Program-made: the position numbers and the translations under genes | From: Acanthosepion esculentum | Lineage: Eukaryota; Mollusca; Cephalopoda; Sepiida; Sepiidae | Direction of reading: 5' to 3' | Assembly: GCA_964036315.1 (NCBI GenBank) | Contig: OZ038480.1 | Span: 15,022,305-15,086,304 of the forward strand | Length of the DNA stretch: 64,000 bases | The notes under the pieces: model-generated | What the model was told of the DNA's origin: nothing | Databases searched by the model: none | What the model saw: the letters and a program-made list of their open reading frames with translations, nothing else | Shown: positions 1 to 11,504 of the stretch, one piece after another | Position numbering within the stretch: position 1 is the first letter of the stretch | Layout: the number at the start of each line of letters is the position of its first letter

Positions 1-148
1 TTTTGATAATGCATAAGTAATAGGAGCGAAACGCCAACAAATACGCATATCTTTTAACATCCAACTGGTTTTCACGTATCCCACCGCAAAGGAGTTTTTT
101 TTGTTTTTTGTTGTTTTTTTTATTTTGTTTTTGTTTTTTGTTTTTATC

Positions 149-151
149 CAC

Positions 152-202
<51 letters not shown>

Positions 203-288
203 TAAAGAAGTGGAAGTATGGACAGCAAGAGAAAGAAGAGAGAGAGAAAGGAAACGCTCAATGAGTTCATGAAGTAGAAAGAGATAGA

Positions 289-331
<43 letters not shown>
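149..331. repeat. GATA/GACA microsatellites
   Basis: Two tracts of the tetranucleotide ATAG occupy about 149-203 and 279-307. The second passes directly into GACA units up to about 331. They are separated by purine-rich DNA. These are simple repeats; reading frames across them are not coding. Confidence 0.95.
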
Positions 332-332
<1 letters not shown>

Positions 333-978
333 TGTACTACTGCTTAAATTCCAAGTAAATATACCACTATTGGCAAACACAGGAATTTCTTCCTTTTTTT
401 TTTTCTTTTTTATTGTTTCTTCACTGCATTTCTCAGAGTTAAAATATAAATATGCGTAGCAAGGGAGGCAACTCTGTATATTAAAAGTATTTAATCTAAG
501 GGAGATAATCTGTTTTATTTCTAATGATTGAGTGATAGTTCGCAATTTTTCAATGGAAATTAAGTGGTAGCAAGTTTCCTCAATAATCCATCACTCTCCT
601 TGATAATCTAGATGATTTTTACGTCAGGTTGACCTTTGGATGGTTTTGATTTTATTCGTATTTCTAATTCTTTCAGACTTGTCACAAGAATCTTATAATT
701 TTATTTTTCACTATTTAAACCAAAGTCCAGATGTTTTTTTTATTCCAGTTTTCACTGGCAATATTTTCTCCTTGTTTGCAATAATGAATTTCAAAATCAT
801 AATTTGGAAATTTTTGTTAGTTTCTAGAACACCACCCGGTTCATGATTATAGTCCAAATCTGAAGAATTCTCAATGGACCACACTTCCTATTCACCTACG
901 TCCATTTGATATTCTTGAAGGAGGGGCATTTTTTTGCACATTCATTATATATTCATATAAAAACGTTTAAATATCAGT
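332..978. other. unannotated AT-rich stretch
   Basis: No recognisable gene or repeat was seen. Short open frames on both strands show no family resemblance and look like chance frames in AT-rich DNA. Confidence 0.5.
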
Positions 979-1325
979 TTATAGACGTTTATTTAGTCTG
1001 CGAAAAGTGTTATATATGGTATGTAGATGAAATATGAAATTATTTACATTATTCGGACTATTGTCCTCATCTTTGTCGCCATATTTATTACAACGTTTCG
1101 GCTGTTGTACGCTCTGGTCTTCTTCATTTGGTTGGAATGTCGAACTAAACCCTTTATTTCGCTCACTGGGGTAGACTGTTCTAGTTCCACGTGCCATGTT
1201 TAATGGATGCCAGTTATCAGTTATCTCTTGTTAATTTCCCACTGCCATAACCGAGTATTGAACTCACACTCTTTGGGTCCTCTCACTGGATCTAACTAAC
1301 GCCTTTATCAACTGTGCCATGTGTC
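979..1325 (-). mobile_element. tRNA-derived SINE with hammerhead-like body
   Basis: Read on the minus strand, 1325-1200 looks like a tRNA-derived head, with an A-box-like TGGCACAGTTGATAAAGG and a B-box-like GAGTTCAATACTC. It is followed by a body that recurs at 8.9, 36.7, 53.2, 56.6 and 60.7 kb. The body has a GAAGA ... CCGAAACGTT core and then ATGAGGACAA(T/C)AGTCCGAATAATG. The 73-codon open frame over the body is the chance translation of this repeat, since the same frame recurs with stops and shifts in other copies. Confidence 0.75.
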
Positions 1326-1654
1326 CTTGAGGACATCTGTGTATGAATATCTGGATATTATAAACCTAATATCTTCAGCCACCATTTTTTACCAGTGCTC
1401 ATATTGCAATTTTTGCTGTTATCATTGCATCCGAATAATGTAAATAATGTACATAATACCTCATCTCAGAAATATAGACAGATACTGAAATATGAAATAT
1501 TCATCCAGAACACACATGGAACATTGACACACACATGGACACACTCGTAGATATACGCATAGACACACACATGAACACACACAGACAGACACACATGCAC
1601 AAGTATATACTTATATGTTCATGATTCTGAAACATTAAAAAGACCCATTTTTAA
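1326..1654. other. unannotated, CA-rich stretch
   Basis: Contains an ACAC/ACATGG-rich degenerate simple repeat around 1500-1600. A short piece at 1430-1490 resembles the SINE body (ATAATGTAAATAATG, CTCATCTCAGAAATATAGACAG). Nothing else was recognised. Confidence 0.5.
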
Positions 1655-2240
1655 AAGAACGCTCATAAGCGATGAAAAATGGATTGTTTACGTCAATGTG
1701 AAGCAAAAGAAAATGTGTCCTGGCAAAATGAAATGAGTCATCGTTCACAACTCTACATCCTAGTCTGCAACCGAAGAAGGGGATGCTTTCTATCTGCTTA
1801 GATTGAAACGGCATTAAGTATCACGAACTCCTTCCGAGAAATCAGACGTCGAATTCAGACAAGTCCTCTTGTCAACAGGACAGCTTAAAATCAACGACCG
1901 ATGAAAAACGTCCGGAACTGGCCAATCGGAAGTGTGTCGTCTTGCATTCGTTCAACGTCGATCTTCAAGTCTCATTGGAGAACCGACAGAAATTGTTACG
2001 GATTGGTTAGGTAGTCTGTGATAATACACCTGTCGTACTCACCTGACTTTGCACTTTGCGATTATCAATTACTTCGATCCCTGGAAATTTATCTCAATGT
2101 AAAGCACTTCAATTCTCTGGAAAACTGTAAAAACCACTTAAACCAGTTCACCACCCAGAAAGATGCCAAGTTCTGAGAGGAATGAAGCTGATTTAAAAAT
2201 GGCGAAAGGTGATGGAACAAAATGGCATATATATGACTGA
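1655..2240 (+). pseudogene. mariner transposase remnant
   Basis: Conceptual translation with frameshifts and stops gives mariner landmarks in order. A DEKWIVYVNVK block (first catalytic Asp region) lies near 1670. An SPDLAPSDYHLF-like block, read as PDFALCDYQLLRSLE, lies near 2040-2090. Then come HFNSLENCKNHLNQF and QKDAKF, followed by the KGDGTKWHIYD end. The middle, with the second catalytic Asp, is missing or scrambled. This is a dead, old copy; terminal repeats were not identified. Confidence 0.75.
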
Positions 2241-2505
2241 ATAAATCTATGTGCAAATATATAAATACTGCCTTTGAAATTCACTTAAAAGAAACACAAC
2301 GAGCTTTTGTTTCGGTTCAATGTGTTCATATACAAAACTTTTGAGCATTTTTCATATTATTTTAATTTCAAGACTAAAAGCATCAGGTGAGTACTTCTCC
2401 CTCCAGATATGATGTCATATCAGTTTTATTTTTTTTTTTTATTTTTGTTCTATATTTTCATATTTTTCAATTTTAAGGGGTTAGTTGGCGTTTCCTCTCT
2501 TTCAT

Positions 2506-5500
2506 ATTTTTTAAGGCAATTCACCTCAAGCAAGGCGGAAGTGCCACTATCACGCAAGGGGTTACAGAGGATTGGGAACAAGAGTAAAGAGGCATGTTTG
2601 AGGAAAGGATGCAGAGAAGGACAGGGAACAAGCTCAGGGTGTCAGATGTCGATTGACATTACACTTGAATATTTGAAGATTATAGTCATCGAGGAAGCAA
2701 GTAAGGGGAAGGGAGTTCCACAGACGGGAAGTGCGAGAGGAGAAGCTGTTTGAGTAGAAAAGACGGTTACATTTAACCGTTTTGACAGTGAAAGGATGTG
2801 AGATGCCAGCCTGGAACGACGTTTAAATTCATGTAGTCGGGAACCAGCGACAGTAGCTCGTCGGAACAGTTGCCGTGAAAATATTTGTAGAAGAGACAGA
2901 GGGAGGCCACAGCAACGTCTGTGGGATAGAGATTGCAGACTAGATGCCAGATCAGGACCTATCATCTTGCATATTCGTCTCTGGATTTTGTCAAGGATCT
3001 CGAGACGTACAGCGAGAGCACCAGACAATATATGACTGAAATATTCCATTCAAGGACGGATGGTTGATTTATAGATTTTAAGGATAGACCCAGACGAGAA
3101 AAACGAGAAAAATAGATGAAGCTATTGATTCAATGTATTTATTCCATCTCATGTCAGTGGACAGCGTGAGACCAAGCAGGCGTAACGAGGCGCTCTCGAG
3201 GAGTTGGGAATCAACATTCTGATCGGAGGCAGGGAGAGTTCTCTCTGATGGGTAACGGAGAGCAATTTCGTTTTGAAGGCAATAAAGTTTCCAAGTCATT
3301 TCCTGCCCCAGTCAACCATAGATTGGAGGTCCTTTTCGAGATCTGCAGCCAGATTAGTTTTGTCAACGATACTAGATTTATTATTGAGGCAGGAGTAAAT
3401 AGTAGCGTTGTCCGCGTAGATGCCAACTTGGGAACTGATGACATCGGGAAGGTCATTGATGAAGATCAGAAAAAGTGTAGAGACCAAGATAGAGCCTGGG
3501 GGGCACGAGCGTCCGTAATAAAGGAACCGGGGGAGAACCCGTTTAGGACGACCTTCATTACACGGTTTGACAGGAATGATTGTATAAAGTCAAATAATCG
3601 TCCTGTAATACCTTATCCCTGAAGCTTACGAAGAAGGCCAGCATGCCAAACCCTATCAAACGCTTTAGAGATGTCTAGAGTCACGGCTCAAGCTTCTCCA
3701 TTATTGTAGAGTGCTTGGTATACAAATTCCGTGAGCATGTCATCGGTAGATCGGGCAAAGCGGAAGCCATATTGCTTGTCGGAGAGAATATTATGTGAAG
3801 TAAGGTGCTTAACCACTTCGGCGTTGATGAAAGCATCGAAGACTTCACCGAAGAGTGTTAGGAGACTGATAGGACGGTAGTTAGATGGGTCAGAATGGTC
3901 GCCAGAGATTTTAAAGACAGGCACAAGAGAGGGGGACATCCAACAGACTGGAAAGCAAGTGTCAGTGAAGCAGTAAAGTTGTAAAGTTTAGAGAGGACAG
4001 GAGCCAATTCAGGAGCACATTTCTTCAGGACAATGCCCGGTATCCCGTCCCCACCACTAGCTTTATGGGAATCTAATTTAGAGATGATGTTCAATACCAT
4101 CGTTGGGGTTATGTGCATCTGACTCAGTAGAGCCTCAGTTCTAGGGGTAAATTCCGATGTGGGTACACCAGATGAGTTTAGCGTTGAATTGGATGAGAAC
4201 TTACGAGCAAAGCATTCAGCCTTATCAGCTGGGTAGGTCAGGACCTCAAATTGGTTGAATAAAGCGGGTATAGAGGGTTTACTTTTAAACCAAACTTGCG
4301 AGACGCAATACGTTGATTCATTCTTTCGGCAAAGAGTAACTTTGCTTCTTTGGGAATATGCTTGCACTCGTTACGAGCAGTGACAAAAAGACGTCTGTTG
4401 TTATCAGGCATGTCTCTACGGTATAGCCGAAAGAAGTGACTCCTGTGGGCAATAGCTGCTGAACAAGCAGCTGAGAACCAAGAGGGTGAATAGAATTTCA
4501 CTTTATGTTTTCTTGTAGGGCTGGAAACCTCGATTCCAGATTTTACCCAAGATGAAACCTCAGACGCACATCTTTGGACAGGGAGGTTAAAGACAGTATT
4601 CCAGGGGACATCACGAAGGAAAGTCCCAATCAGCTCGTTGGTAATAGAAAGATGTTCTGTTGGTAGGAGGTTCTTTACTGGGGGAGGAGTAGTAGGAGAT
4701 GAAAACAGACACGACGGCATGATCAGAGTTGCCAAGAGAGCGGAGATGCATGGCACGATAAGACTCGGGGATGGAGGTAAAACAGAGATCAAGAAGGGAA
4801 GCCTTACCATCATGGTTGCTGGGTAAACGCGTAGGAAAGTCAACCACTTATGTGAGAGATTGAGAGATTGGAAAGATAAGTGTTTGAATGCCAGGAAGTT
4901 AATTTACAGAGGGTTTAAGCCATTTGGTATGGTGGGCATTGAAGTCACCGAACACAAATATGTTTGCAGATGGATGTAGAGGGATAGCCTTGTCTATATT
5001 ATCGGAAATGCAATCGAGTACACCACAGTCTTGGGAGGATGGAGAGCGATAAAGAAAGAAGAGATAGCTTATAGATTTGAGAAGAAATAGACGGAGACAT
5101 ATGAATGGTCTGGAGATTCGAGAAAGAGTTCCCTAGCCAGTGGGAGATGGTCTCGTGCGTAAACTCCCAAGCCATGCATGTGGGTAATAGAGTCCTTTCT
5201 TAGGAGAGAGAGGTAACCGGGAATCGAGAAGTCAGAGAAGGGGATTGACGGATTAAGTTTGGTTTCGCAGAGAGCTAGTCTATCAGGAGACTTCTCAACG
5301 ATGAACGATTCCACACTGCAGAAGCTGGACCGAATGCCACGGATGTTAGTGAAGGATATGTTTAAGGGTTTAGGTGATTTTTTAGATCTGGTTCAGGTTT
5401 GTTTCTTTGCTTGTTTGGGATCATGATGGGTAATGTTGGTAATGAAAGTCAGAGGGCCTAAAGTAATAGTAGCTGAACGGTCACCGTATGTAACATAGGC

Positions 5501-5600
5501 AGAAAGGAGCTGGCGCAGACTGCAACATAGTGTGGTCATGGGGTTGTCCACCGGAAGTGCGTGCAAGCACACCCTTCCATGCTCGACATGGCACTACAGG
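2506..5600 (-). mobile_element. CR1/Jockey-like LINE, nearly full length, inactive
   Basis: Read on the minus strand: an endonuclease region (about 5360-4900, with NIRGIRSSFCSVESF and a GDFNAHH-type motif near 4930), a linker (4850-4240), reverse transcriptase (about 4100-3300) and a C-terminal region ending near 2700. The 3' end has the family tail CTTGCTTGAGGTGAATTG followed by an A-run at about 2506-2512. RT signs are SNYRPISLLTLFGEV near 3870, LDISKAFDRVWHAGLL near 3680 and IYADN near 3420. The frame is broken at several places. The second Asp of the catalytic (Y/F)ADD motif is Asn. The same family recurs at 23.5-26 kb (plus) and 46.9-47.8 kb (minus). The 5' limit is uncertain; open frame matching upstream coding extends to about 5570. 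Confidence 0.85.
3296..4367 (-). pseudogene. reverse transcriptase domain of the LINE (broken)
   Basis: Consecutive minus-strand frames (4367-3858, 3939-3688, 3487-3296 and overlapping) cover RT motifs 0-6. KLDSHKASGGDGIP lies near 4075, SNYRPISLL near 3865, and SDKQYGFR near 3770. The catalytic box reads IYADNATIYSC near 3415, where D-D is expected. Frame changes between these blocks and the Asp-to-Asn change mean it cannot be an active polymerase. Confidence 0.8.
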
Positions 5601-5949
5601 CACCCCGATATTATGCAACTGTTGATCAGAGCAGCCGCTACGCAAGAGTTAGGGCCCCTAACTACCAGTCCGGAACAACAAACAGAAAACTGACAACCCG
5701 GTACCCTCAGTATGAAGAGACGTTGCCACAGTCTACACATATCACACGGGATTCAAGACAGCACTAATATAGAGGCCAGAGAAAAGGGGAAAATCCGGGA
5801 ACCCCTTCCTAAACAGGAAACAAGAAATGAGTCTCTATACTTGTTTAAGAGAAGTGTTGACCGGGCGATAGGTAGACTTATCTATTCCTATTACACACAC
5901 GTAGAGAGAAAAAATGTGGATATATAAACTTAGTTCAAGTGCCAACTTA
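5601..5949. other. LINE 5' edge or unannotated DNA
   Basis: No recognised domain. The first part may still belong to the LINE 5' region on the minus strand. The small plus-strand frames here have no family resemblance. Confidence 0.4.
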
Positions 5950-6085
5950 CATTTTGGCGGAAAGGAAGAAGGACTAAGCTACAACATGGCCGATATCCGA
6001 GGTTGAGTTAACTGTCCGATGCTAGCATGATTACTTCGAGGAAATCATAATCAAAGAAAGAACACCAAATAGGAATTGAAATGAA
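5950..6085 (+). repeat. direct repeat, copy 1 (pair with 7455-7570)
   Basis: Shares blocks in order with 7455-7570: GGCGGAAAGGAAG/GCCGACAGGAGG, AACATGGCCGA, TTAACTGTCCGATGCTAGCA, AATCATAATCAAA, CACCAAATAGG. The two copies flank the Tc1-like element at 6338-7367. Confidence 0.7.
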
Positions 6086-6389
6086 TGAGGGTTGATGGAA
6101 CTAAAATTCACATCGGCATCAAAGAACATTATTCTGAAATCCAAAGAATTCGTAACAGTAAATGAAAATAAAGAAAAAAATTGAATTCAATTAGTAAATA
6201 AATAAAATTAACAAGAAGAGAAGAAATTGAAATTGTATGATTACTTACAAAGAGAATCAAATGAGCTGACGAGCGACAGAGAATACATAACAAATGCTGT
6301 TAGGCCGAACAAAATGCCATTATTTTTTTCTTCCATACAGGGGTTGGAAAAAATAATTGAAACACTTGCTAAATTCAAAGAAAAATTAT

Positions 6390-6623
6390 TTAATATGGAG
6401 TTGGTCCTCCTTTAGCCTCACATACAGATTTAATACGTCTAGGAATGGAATCATACAGCTTCCTGACTTCATCCAGAGGAATTTTCAGCCATTCTTCCAT
6501 AAACACCTGCTTCAGCTCTTTAAGACACGACGGTGAAGGATAGCGGCTCCTAACTTGTCGCTCCAAAATGCACCACAAATGTTTAATAATATTGATATCT
6601 GGAGATTGGGGAGGCCACTCCAT
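6390..6623 (-). pseudogene. Tc1 transposase C-terminal fragment
   Basis: Reads MEWPPQSPDINIIKHLWCIL, the WP..SPDLNPIEHLW block of DD34E transposases, followed by a typical C-terminal tail ending RIKSVCEAKGGPTPY. The catalytic Glu of NPIE is replaced by Lys (NIIK). The second Asp block (DDNAPIHTA) sits just upstream at about 6700-6680 in another frame after an in-frame stop. Confidence 0.85.
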
Positions 6624-6868
6624 ATGTTCTAGTTCACTTTCATGCTCTTCATATCAATTATTAACCACTCGAGCGGTATGTATTGGAGCATTATCGTCTT
6701 AGAAGACGCAGTCACTATCAGGGGATAAAGTCTGGGCCATTGGATGAACATGATCACCCAAAATGTTCAGGTAATCTTTGCTGTTGATTCTACCACGCAG
6801 TGCAACTATTGGACCGAGACATTTCCATCATATAGCGGCCCAAACTATCACTGATCCACCACCATACT

Positions 6869-7183
6869 TCACTGTTGGAAGAAGGCAGTCAGGGTTGTAA
6901 GCTTCAGATGATTATTCAACTCAGCAGTCACTTTGGCCGCAGTAGTCTGATGATTTTTCGCCACATTGCGTTTCAATGCACGTCGGTTCCTGTCAGTAAG
7001 TTTGCAAGTCCGGCCGAAATTGCTATGCTTGCTAGAGGTTTTACCCTGTTTCTGGAATTGCGTCATAGTTTTTGATATGGTAGCTCTTGAAAAACCAAAC
7101 CGTTTAGCAACCTTAGTGATTGAGGCTCCTGCCATGCCAGCTCCAATAACTTGCCCATTTTCGAACTCAGAGAGGTCACACAT
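6869..7183 (-). pseudogene. Tc1 transposase N-terminal HTH fragment
   Basis: The 104-codon frame begins MCDLSEFENGQVIGAGMAG. It carries the bipartite DNA-binding region of Tc1 transposases: SITKVAKRFGFSRATISKTM as the recognition helix-turn-helix, then GRTCKLTDRNRRALKRNV. After about residue 95 the homology stops. The next block, corresponding to GGGSVIVWAAI, appears in another frame near 6870-6830, so part of the catalytic core is lost. Confidence 0.85.
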
Positions 7184-7454
7184 TTAGCTTAAATTTTACT
7201 AAATTCTAAAAATAAATCAGGCAAAGACAGTAAATTAGATAAATAAACGTATTTACAATAGATATAACTTGAAATTACAAAGTTTTAGTTAAAGTTCTTA
7301 ATATAATAGGTCTTTGAAATATAGGAGTGGAATTTGCACCTGTTGCAATTATTTTGTCCAACCCCTGTATTTCACCCCTGGGTGGCCTTTGCACGCGACC
7401 CTGTTTTAACTAACTATAATCAGGAAGGAGGGCACATTTAGGCTGACCGTTATT

Positions 7455-7570
7455 CGCCGACAGGAGGAAAGTCAAAACCACACCAACATGGCCGAAAGAC
7501 GGGGCTTAATTAACTGTCCGATGCTAGCAAGGAAGTCATAGTCAAATAGCGCCAAATAGGCATTTTACAC
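7455..7570 (+). repeat. direct repeat, copy 2 (pair with 5950-6085)
   Basis: See the shared blocks listed for 5950-6085. The family is unknown; it may be a dispersed repeat that was already duplicated before the Tc1 insertion. Confidence 0.65.
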
Positions 7571-7865
7571 TGGATTTCATGAGAGCAATCTTTTGTCAAA
7601 CGCTTTTATTGTGAACGCCCAATTCAAGTAAATGCCTTCCAAAGACTGATTGTCCTTTTGCGAACTATTCGATGAGATAGGAAGTAACTCACGGTCGATC
7701 AGTTCAGAACGCTGATTTGAATATTTTTCATTTAAATAAAGCGAATTTTGGCGGGTAAGGTAATGACTTCTCCGATTGTCAACAGTTTAAAAGTTGATAA
7801 TTTCTTATTTAAAACTATGCAAATACCTCCATGATAAAAATGTTAACTTCGGGATATTACGTGGC
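7571..7865. other. unannotated AT-rich stretch
   Basis: Nothing recognised. Confidence 0.4.
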
Positions 7866-8490
7866 CGGACATTTGGCCGACGGACATTTCACCAAAAAAA
7901 GTACAAGTAAAAATAGTAAAAAGCAATACTTTTTTTTAAGTATTTTAATTAGCAGTATTATAAGGTAGAATAGGACTAATAATTACTACTGAATTTCAAG
8001 TGATTAAATTACGAAATCTAAATTTAAAGTTAAAAGTTTTCTTACATCAATATTTGTTTATTGAATTATTAGTATTTTTTAAAATATTTGAGTGTATTTG
8101 GGCAAAAAATAGGACCTAATTATTTAAATTCGTATTAAACAGTAAGATAAAATGTTCATCCCTTTAAGATAATGATCATTAAAAGTGAAATTGAAAGATC
8201 TTTCATATCGTAAAAGCTTAAGATTTTTGCTGTAGTAAAACGTATTTTTTCTCAAAATACTTATCATCTTACAGTAATATTTAAAGTAAAATAATTGAAG
8301 TAAAATATAAATTATATACGGAACAGATTAAAAAAGCCTGTAAAAAAAACGAAAAATTATAAATTAATACAGTAAATAAATATAAATCTATGTAGCAGAT
8401 TACGATAAAGAGTGTGACGTACATGGAAGTACGCCACTACATTTTCGGCTAAACGTTCATTCGGTTAAATGTCCGTCGGCCAAATGTCCG
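7866..8490. mobile_element. non-autonomous TIR element (MITE-like), 625 bp
   Basis: Perfect 24-bp terminal inverted repeats begin CGGACATTTGGCCGACGGAC (7866-7889) and end with the inverse at 8467-8490. The repeat is itself built of two GGACATTT half-units. The interior is AT-rich with no open frame of note. No clear target-site duplication was identified, so the superfamily is open. Confidence 0.75.
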
Positions 8491-8719
8491 AGTAGCTGAA
8501 TATCAGATGCTTTGTGAAATGGAAAATAACAGAAGGGGTTATTGGCTCGGGAAGTGTATGCTTATAATATTAATTCATTTTGTTCCAAGAAACCAACATC
8601 AAAAAATGACCATAGGAATTATACAGCACAAGTTAATAGTTTTGGAAATAGACATTAAATACTATGGAAAGTGTTTTCTCATCCATACCATATGAAGGAA
8701 TAGCATCCATTCGACGATC

Positions 8720-8825
8720 ATCTTGCATCATTTTACGTTATCCTCATCTTCATTGCCATATTCACAACGTTTCGACTGTTGTACGCTCCGGTCTACTTCA
8801 AGTGGAATTTCGAATGTGGCCAGGT
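8720..8825 (-). repeat. SINE body fragment, inverted
   Basis: Minus-strand copy of the hammerhead-like SINE body (TTATCCTCATCTTCATTGCC, CAACGTTTCGACTGTTGTAC). It lies head-to-head with the plus copy that starts about 60 bp downstream. Confidence 0.75.
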
Positions 8826-8874
8826 AGTGAATTTTCACAAAGCATCTGATTTTTACGAAGCATTTAATATACCA

Positions 8875-9170
8875 GGCCACAGCAGTAGTGAATCTAAAAA
8901 ACTAGTCGAGTTGAGTTAAAGGAAGATAACTGAGACATCCGGAAGAGGCATGGCACGTGGAACTAGAACAATCTACCCCCGGTGTACGAAATAAAGGGAT
9001 GGGCTCGAAATTCCAATCACCTGAAGAAGGTCGGAGCGTACAACGACCAAAACGTTGTGAATATGGCAATCAAGATGAGGATAATAGTTCGAATAATGTA
9101 AATAATGCAAGTAATCATAATGCCTCATCTCAGAGATATAGACAGAAAACAATCATCTTATACTCATTAA
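8875..9170 (+). mobile_element. SINE copy with hammerhead-like body
   Basis: Contains GGCATGGCACGTGGAACTAG, then TTCCAATCACCTGAAGAAGG, GAGCGTACAACGACC, AAACGTTGTGAATATGGCAA and AGATGAGGATAATAGTTCG, ending in ATCTCAGAGATATAGACAGA. The 97-codon frame across it is non-coding repeat. It is one of about eight related copies in the window. Confidence 0.8.
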
Positions 9171-9250
9171 AGAACGACATTAAAAGAATTATCGTTGCCC
9201 GTAACAAGATTTCTGAAGACCTGCAGCAGATCCGTGAGTTAAGCACATAA

Positions 9251-9689
9251 CAGGTTTAGAGAGGATTGACAAGATATATTTCTAATGTTACTGAAGATGA
9301 GAAATCGCTCTGATTTTCTATGTTCGTTCAAGTCGAAACGTCTCTCAGGGTGAAACGCGAATGTATTTTTCACCAAACGAAAACTGGAAACTGTTGGAGC
9401 TGAGAGGTGCAGTCGGTTACAGTTTGTAGAAGTGATTGCTTGATGGATGAACTAATTGATCGATTGACTAATCTGTTTAAAAGCATAACACCTTTTTTGG
9501 GATATTTAATCCGAATACATGGTAGATTTTTTGCATATGGTTGTGTGGACATGAATACAAGAGGCGGTGAAATATGCTTTATATTGTAGTTTTCTTGAAA
9601 TTCTATTTTGGAATACAGTTTGAAATAAGAAATTATATGGATTAATGTCATCAGAATGCTTTATCATGATGGTCGTTTGGTAGTATTTT
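9251..9689. other. unannotated stretch
   Basis: No repeat or domain recognised. Both-strand frames of 60-93 codons overlap each other and look like chance. Confidence 0.4.
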
Positions 9690-11095
9690 AAAATAATTTT
9701 GCTTTAGTTTCGTTTATTTTGTTTTACGGCATATCAAACTCAATGGGTTATTTAATGTCGACGATATTTTTAGGATAGATTCGTATGAATGGAATATGTA
9801 TTCTTTGGTTTAGATTGGTTTGGTTTATTTTGTTTTACGGCATATCAACCACAATGGGTTATTTAATGCCGACAACATTTTTAGGATAGATTCGTATGAA
9901 TAGAATATGTATTCTTTGGTTTAGATTGGTTTGGTGTATTTTGTTTTACGGCATATCAACCTCAATGGATTATTTGATGCCGATAACATTTTTAGGATAG
10001 ATTCGTATGAATAGAATATGTATTCTTTGGTTTAGATTGGTTTGGTGTATTTTGTTTTACGGCATATCAACCTCAATGGATTATTTGATGCCGATAACAT
10101 TTTTAGGATAGATTCGTATGAATAGAATATGTATTCTTTGGTTTAGATTGGTTTGGTTTATTTTGTTTTACGGCATACCAACCTCAATGGATTATTTGAT
10201 GCCGATAACATTTTTAGGATAGATTCGTATGAATAGAATATGTATTCTTTGGTTTAGATTGGTTTGGTGTATTTTGTTTTACGGCATATCAACCACAATG
10301 GGTTATTTAATGCCGACAACATTTTTAGGATAGATTCGTATGAATAGAATATGTATTTGGTTTAGATTGGTTTGGTTTATTTTGTTTTACGGCATATCAA
10401 CCTCAATGGGTTATTTAATGCCGACAACATTTTTAGGATAGATTCGTATGAATAGAATATGTATTCTTTGGTTTAGATTGGTTTGGTGTATTTTGTTTTA
10501 CGGCATATCAACCTCAATGGGTTATTTGATGCCGACAACATTTTTAGGATAGATTCGTATGAATAGAATATGTATTCTTTGGTTTAGATTGGTTTGGTTT
10601 ATTTTGTTTTACGGCATACCAACCTCAATGGATTATTTGATGCCGATAACATTTTTAGGATAGATTCGTATGAATAGAATATGTATTCTTTGGTTTAGAT
10701 TGGTTTGGTGTATTTTGTTTTACGGCATATCAACCTCAATGGGTTATTTGATGCCGACAACATTTTTAGGATAGATTCGTATGAATAGAATATGTATTCT
10801 TAGGTTTAGATTGGTTTGGTTTATTTTGTTTTACGGCATGTCAACCTCAATGGGTTATTTAATGCCGACAACATTTTTAGGATAGATTCGTATGAATAGA
10901 ATATGTATTCTTTGGTTTAGATTGGTTTGGTTTATTTTGTTTTACGGCATATCAACCTCAATGGGTTATTTAATGCCGACAATATTTTTTGGATATATTC
11001 GTATGAATAGAATATGTATTCTTTGGTTTAGATTGGTGTGGTTTATTATGTTTTACGGCATATCAACCTCAATGGGTTATTTAATGTCTACAAGA
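9690..11095. repeat. 111-bp minisatellite, about 12.6 copies
   Basis: TCGTATGAATAGAATATGTA recurs at 9781, 9892, 10003, 10114, 10225, 10336, 10444 and onward every 111 bp to 10999; one unit is 3 bp shorter. Units differ by a few substitutions. Since 111 is 37 codons, each unit reads the same in one frame and carries one TAG. In the last units GGATAG became GGATAT, opening a 131-codon frame at 10892-11287. I see no sign that this is a real protein. Confidence 0.95.
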
Positions 11096-11345
11096 TTTTT
11101 ATTGTTGGTAATATTTTTGTTTCAAAATGTATTGCTAGTAATATTTTTGTTTCAAAATGTATTGCTAGTAATATTTTTGTTTCAAAATGTATTGCTAGTA
11201 ATATTTTTACAAAAATGTATTGCTGGTAATTTATTTTTAAAAACATGTGTTTCTGGTAATAATGTATTGATGATATTTTTTTATTAAAAAATTCATTGCT
11301 AATAATAATTTTTTACAAAAATGTATTTCTGGTAATACAACCTAT
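11096..11345. repeat. ~30-bp tandem repeat
   Basis: Units of the form ATTGCTAGTAATATTTTTGT plus TTCAAAATGT repeat about four times, then degenerate into ATGTATT(G/T)CTGGTAAT variants up to about 11335. Similar units reappear inverted at 13935-14200. Confidence 0.85.
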
Positions 11346-11504
11346 TTTTACACGTTTTGAAACCGGGTTGGGGGTTAACTATTTGCCCATAGCTAGGACC
11401 CTAACATCTGCTACCACTCCGTGTCAGGGTGAACCTTGGAACACCACCAATTAAGAGGTAGTTCCATGCTCCTCAAAACCTCCTGATCAGAAGCCTTACT
11501 GTTG
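11346..11504 (+). repeat. dispersed repeat block A1
   Basis: Segment CACGTTTTGAAACCGGGTTG to TTACTGTTGGATGTAGTTTA. It recurs at 11850-12040 (direct) and 13725-13930 (inverted). Shared landmarks are GGGGGTTAACTATTTGCC, CTAGGACCCTAACA and the GTTCCA-GCTCCTCAAAA block. Confidence 0.75.

Larger units (their letters stand above)
6338..7367 (-). mobile_element. Tc1-like DNA transposon with TIRs, inactive
   Basis: Terminal inverted repeats are visible: CAGGGGTTGGAAAAAATAAT at 6338 and the inverse of CAGGGGTTGGACAAAATAAT ending at 7367. TA target duplications lie at 6336-6337 and 7368-7369. Length is about 1.03 kb. Inside on the minus strand are two transposase pieces (next entries). The central catalytic part is shortened, so this is an internally deleted Tc1/mariner copy. 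Confidence 0.9.

Noticed and set aside
10892..11287. 131-codon repeat protein (MNRICILWFRLVWFI...)
   Set aside because: It exists only because two minisatellite units lost their stop; ten other units carry it. No start context or other support.
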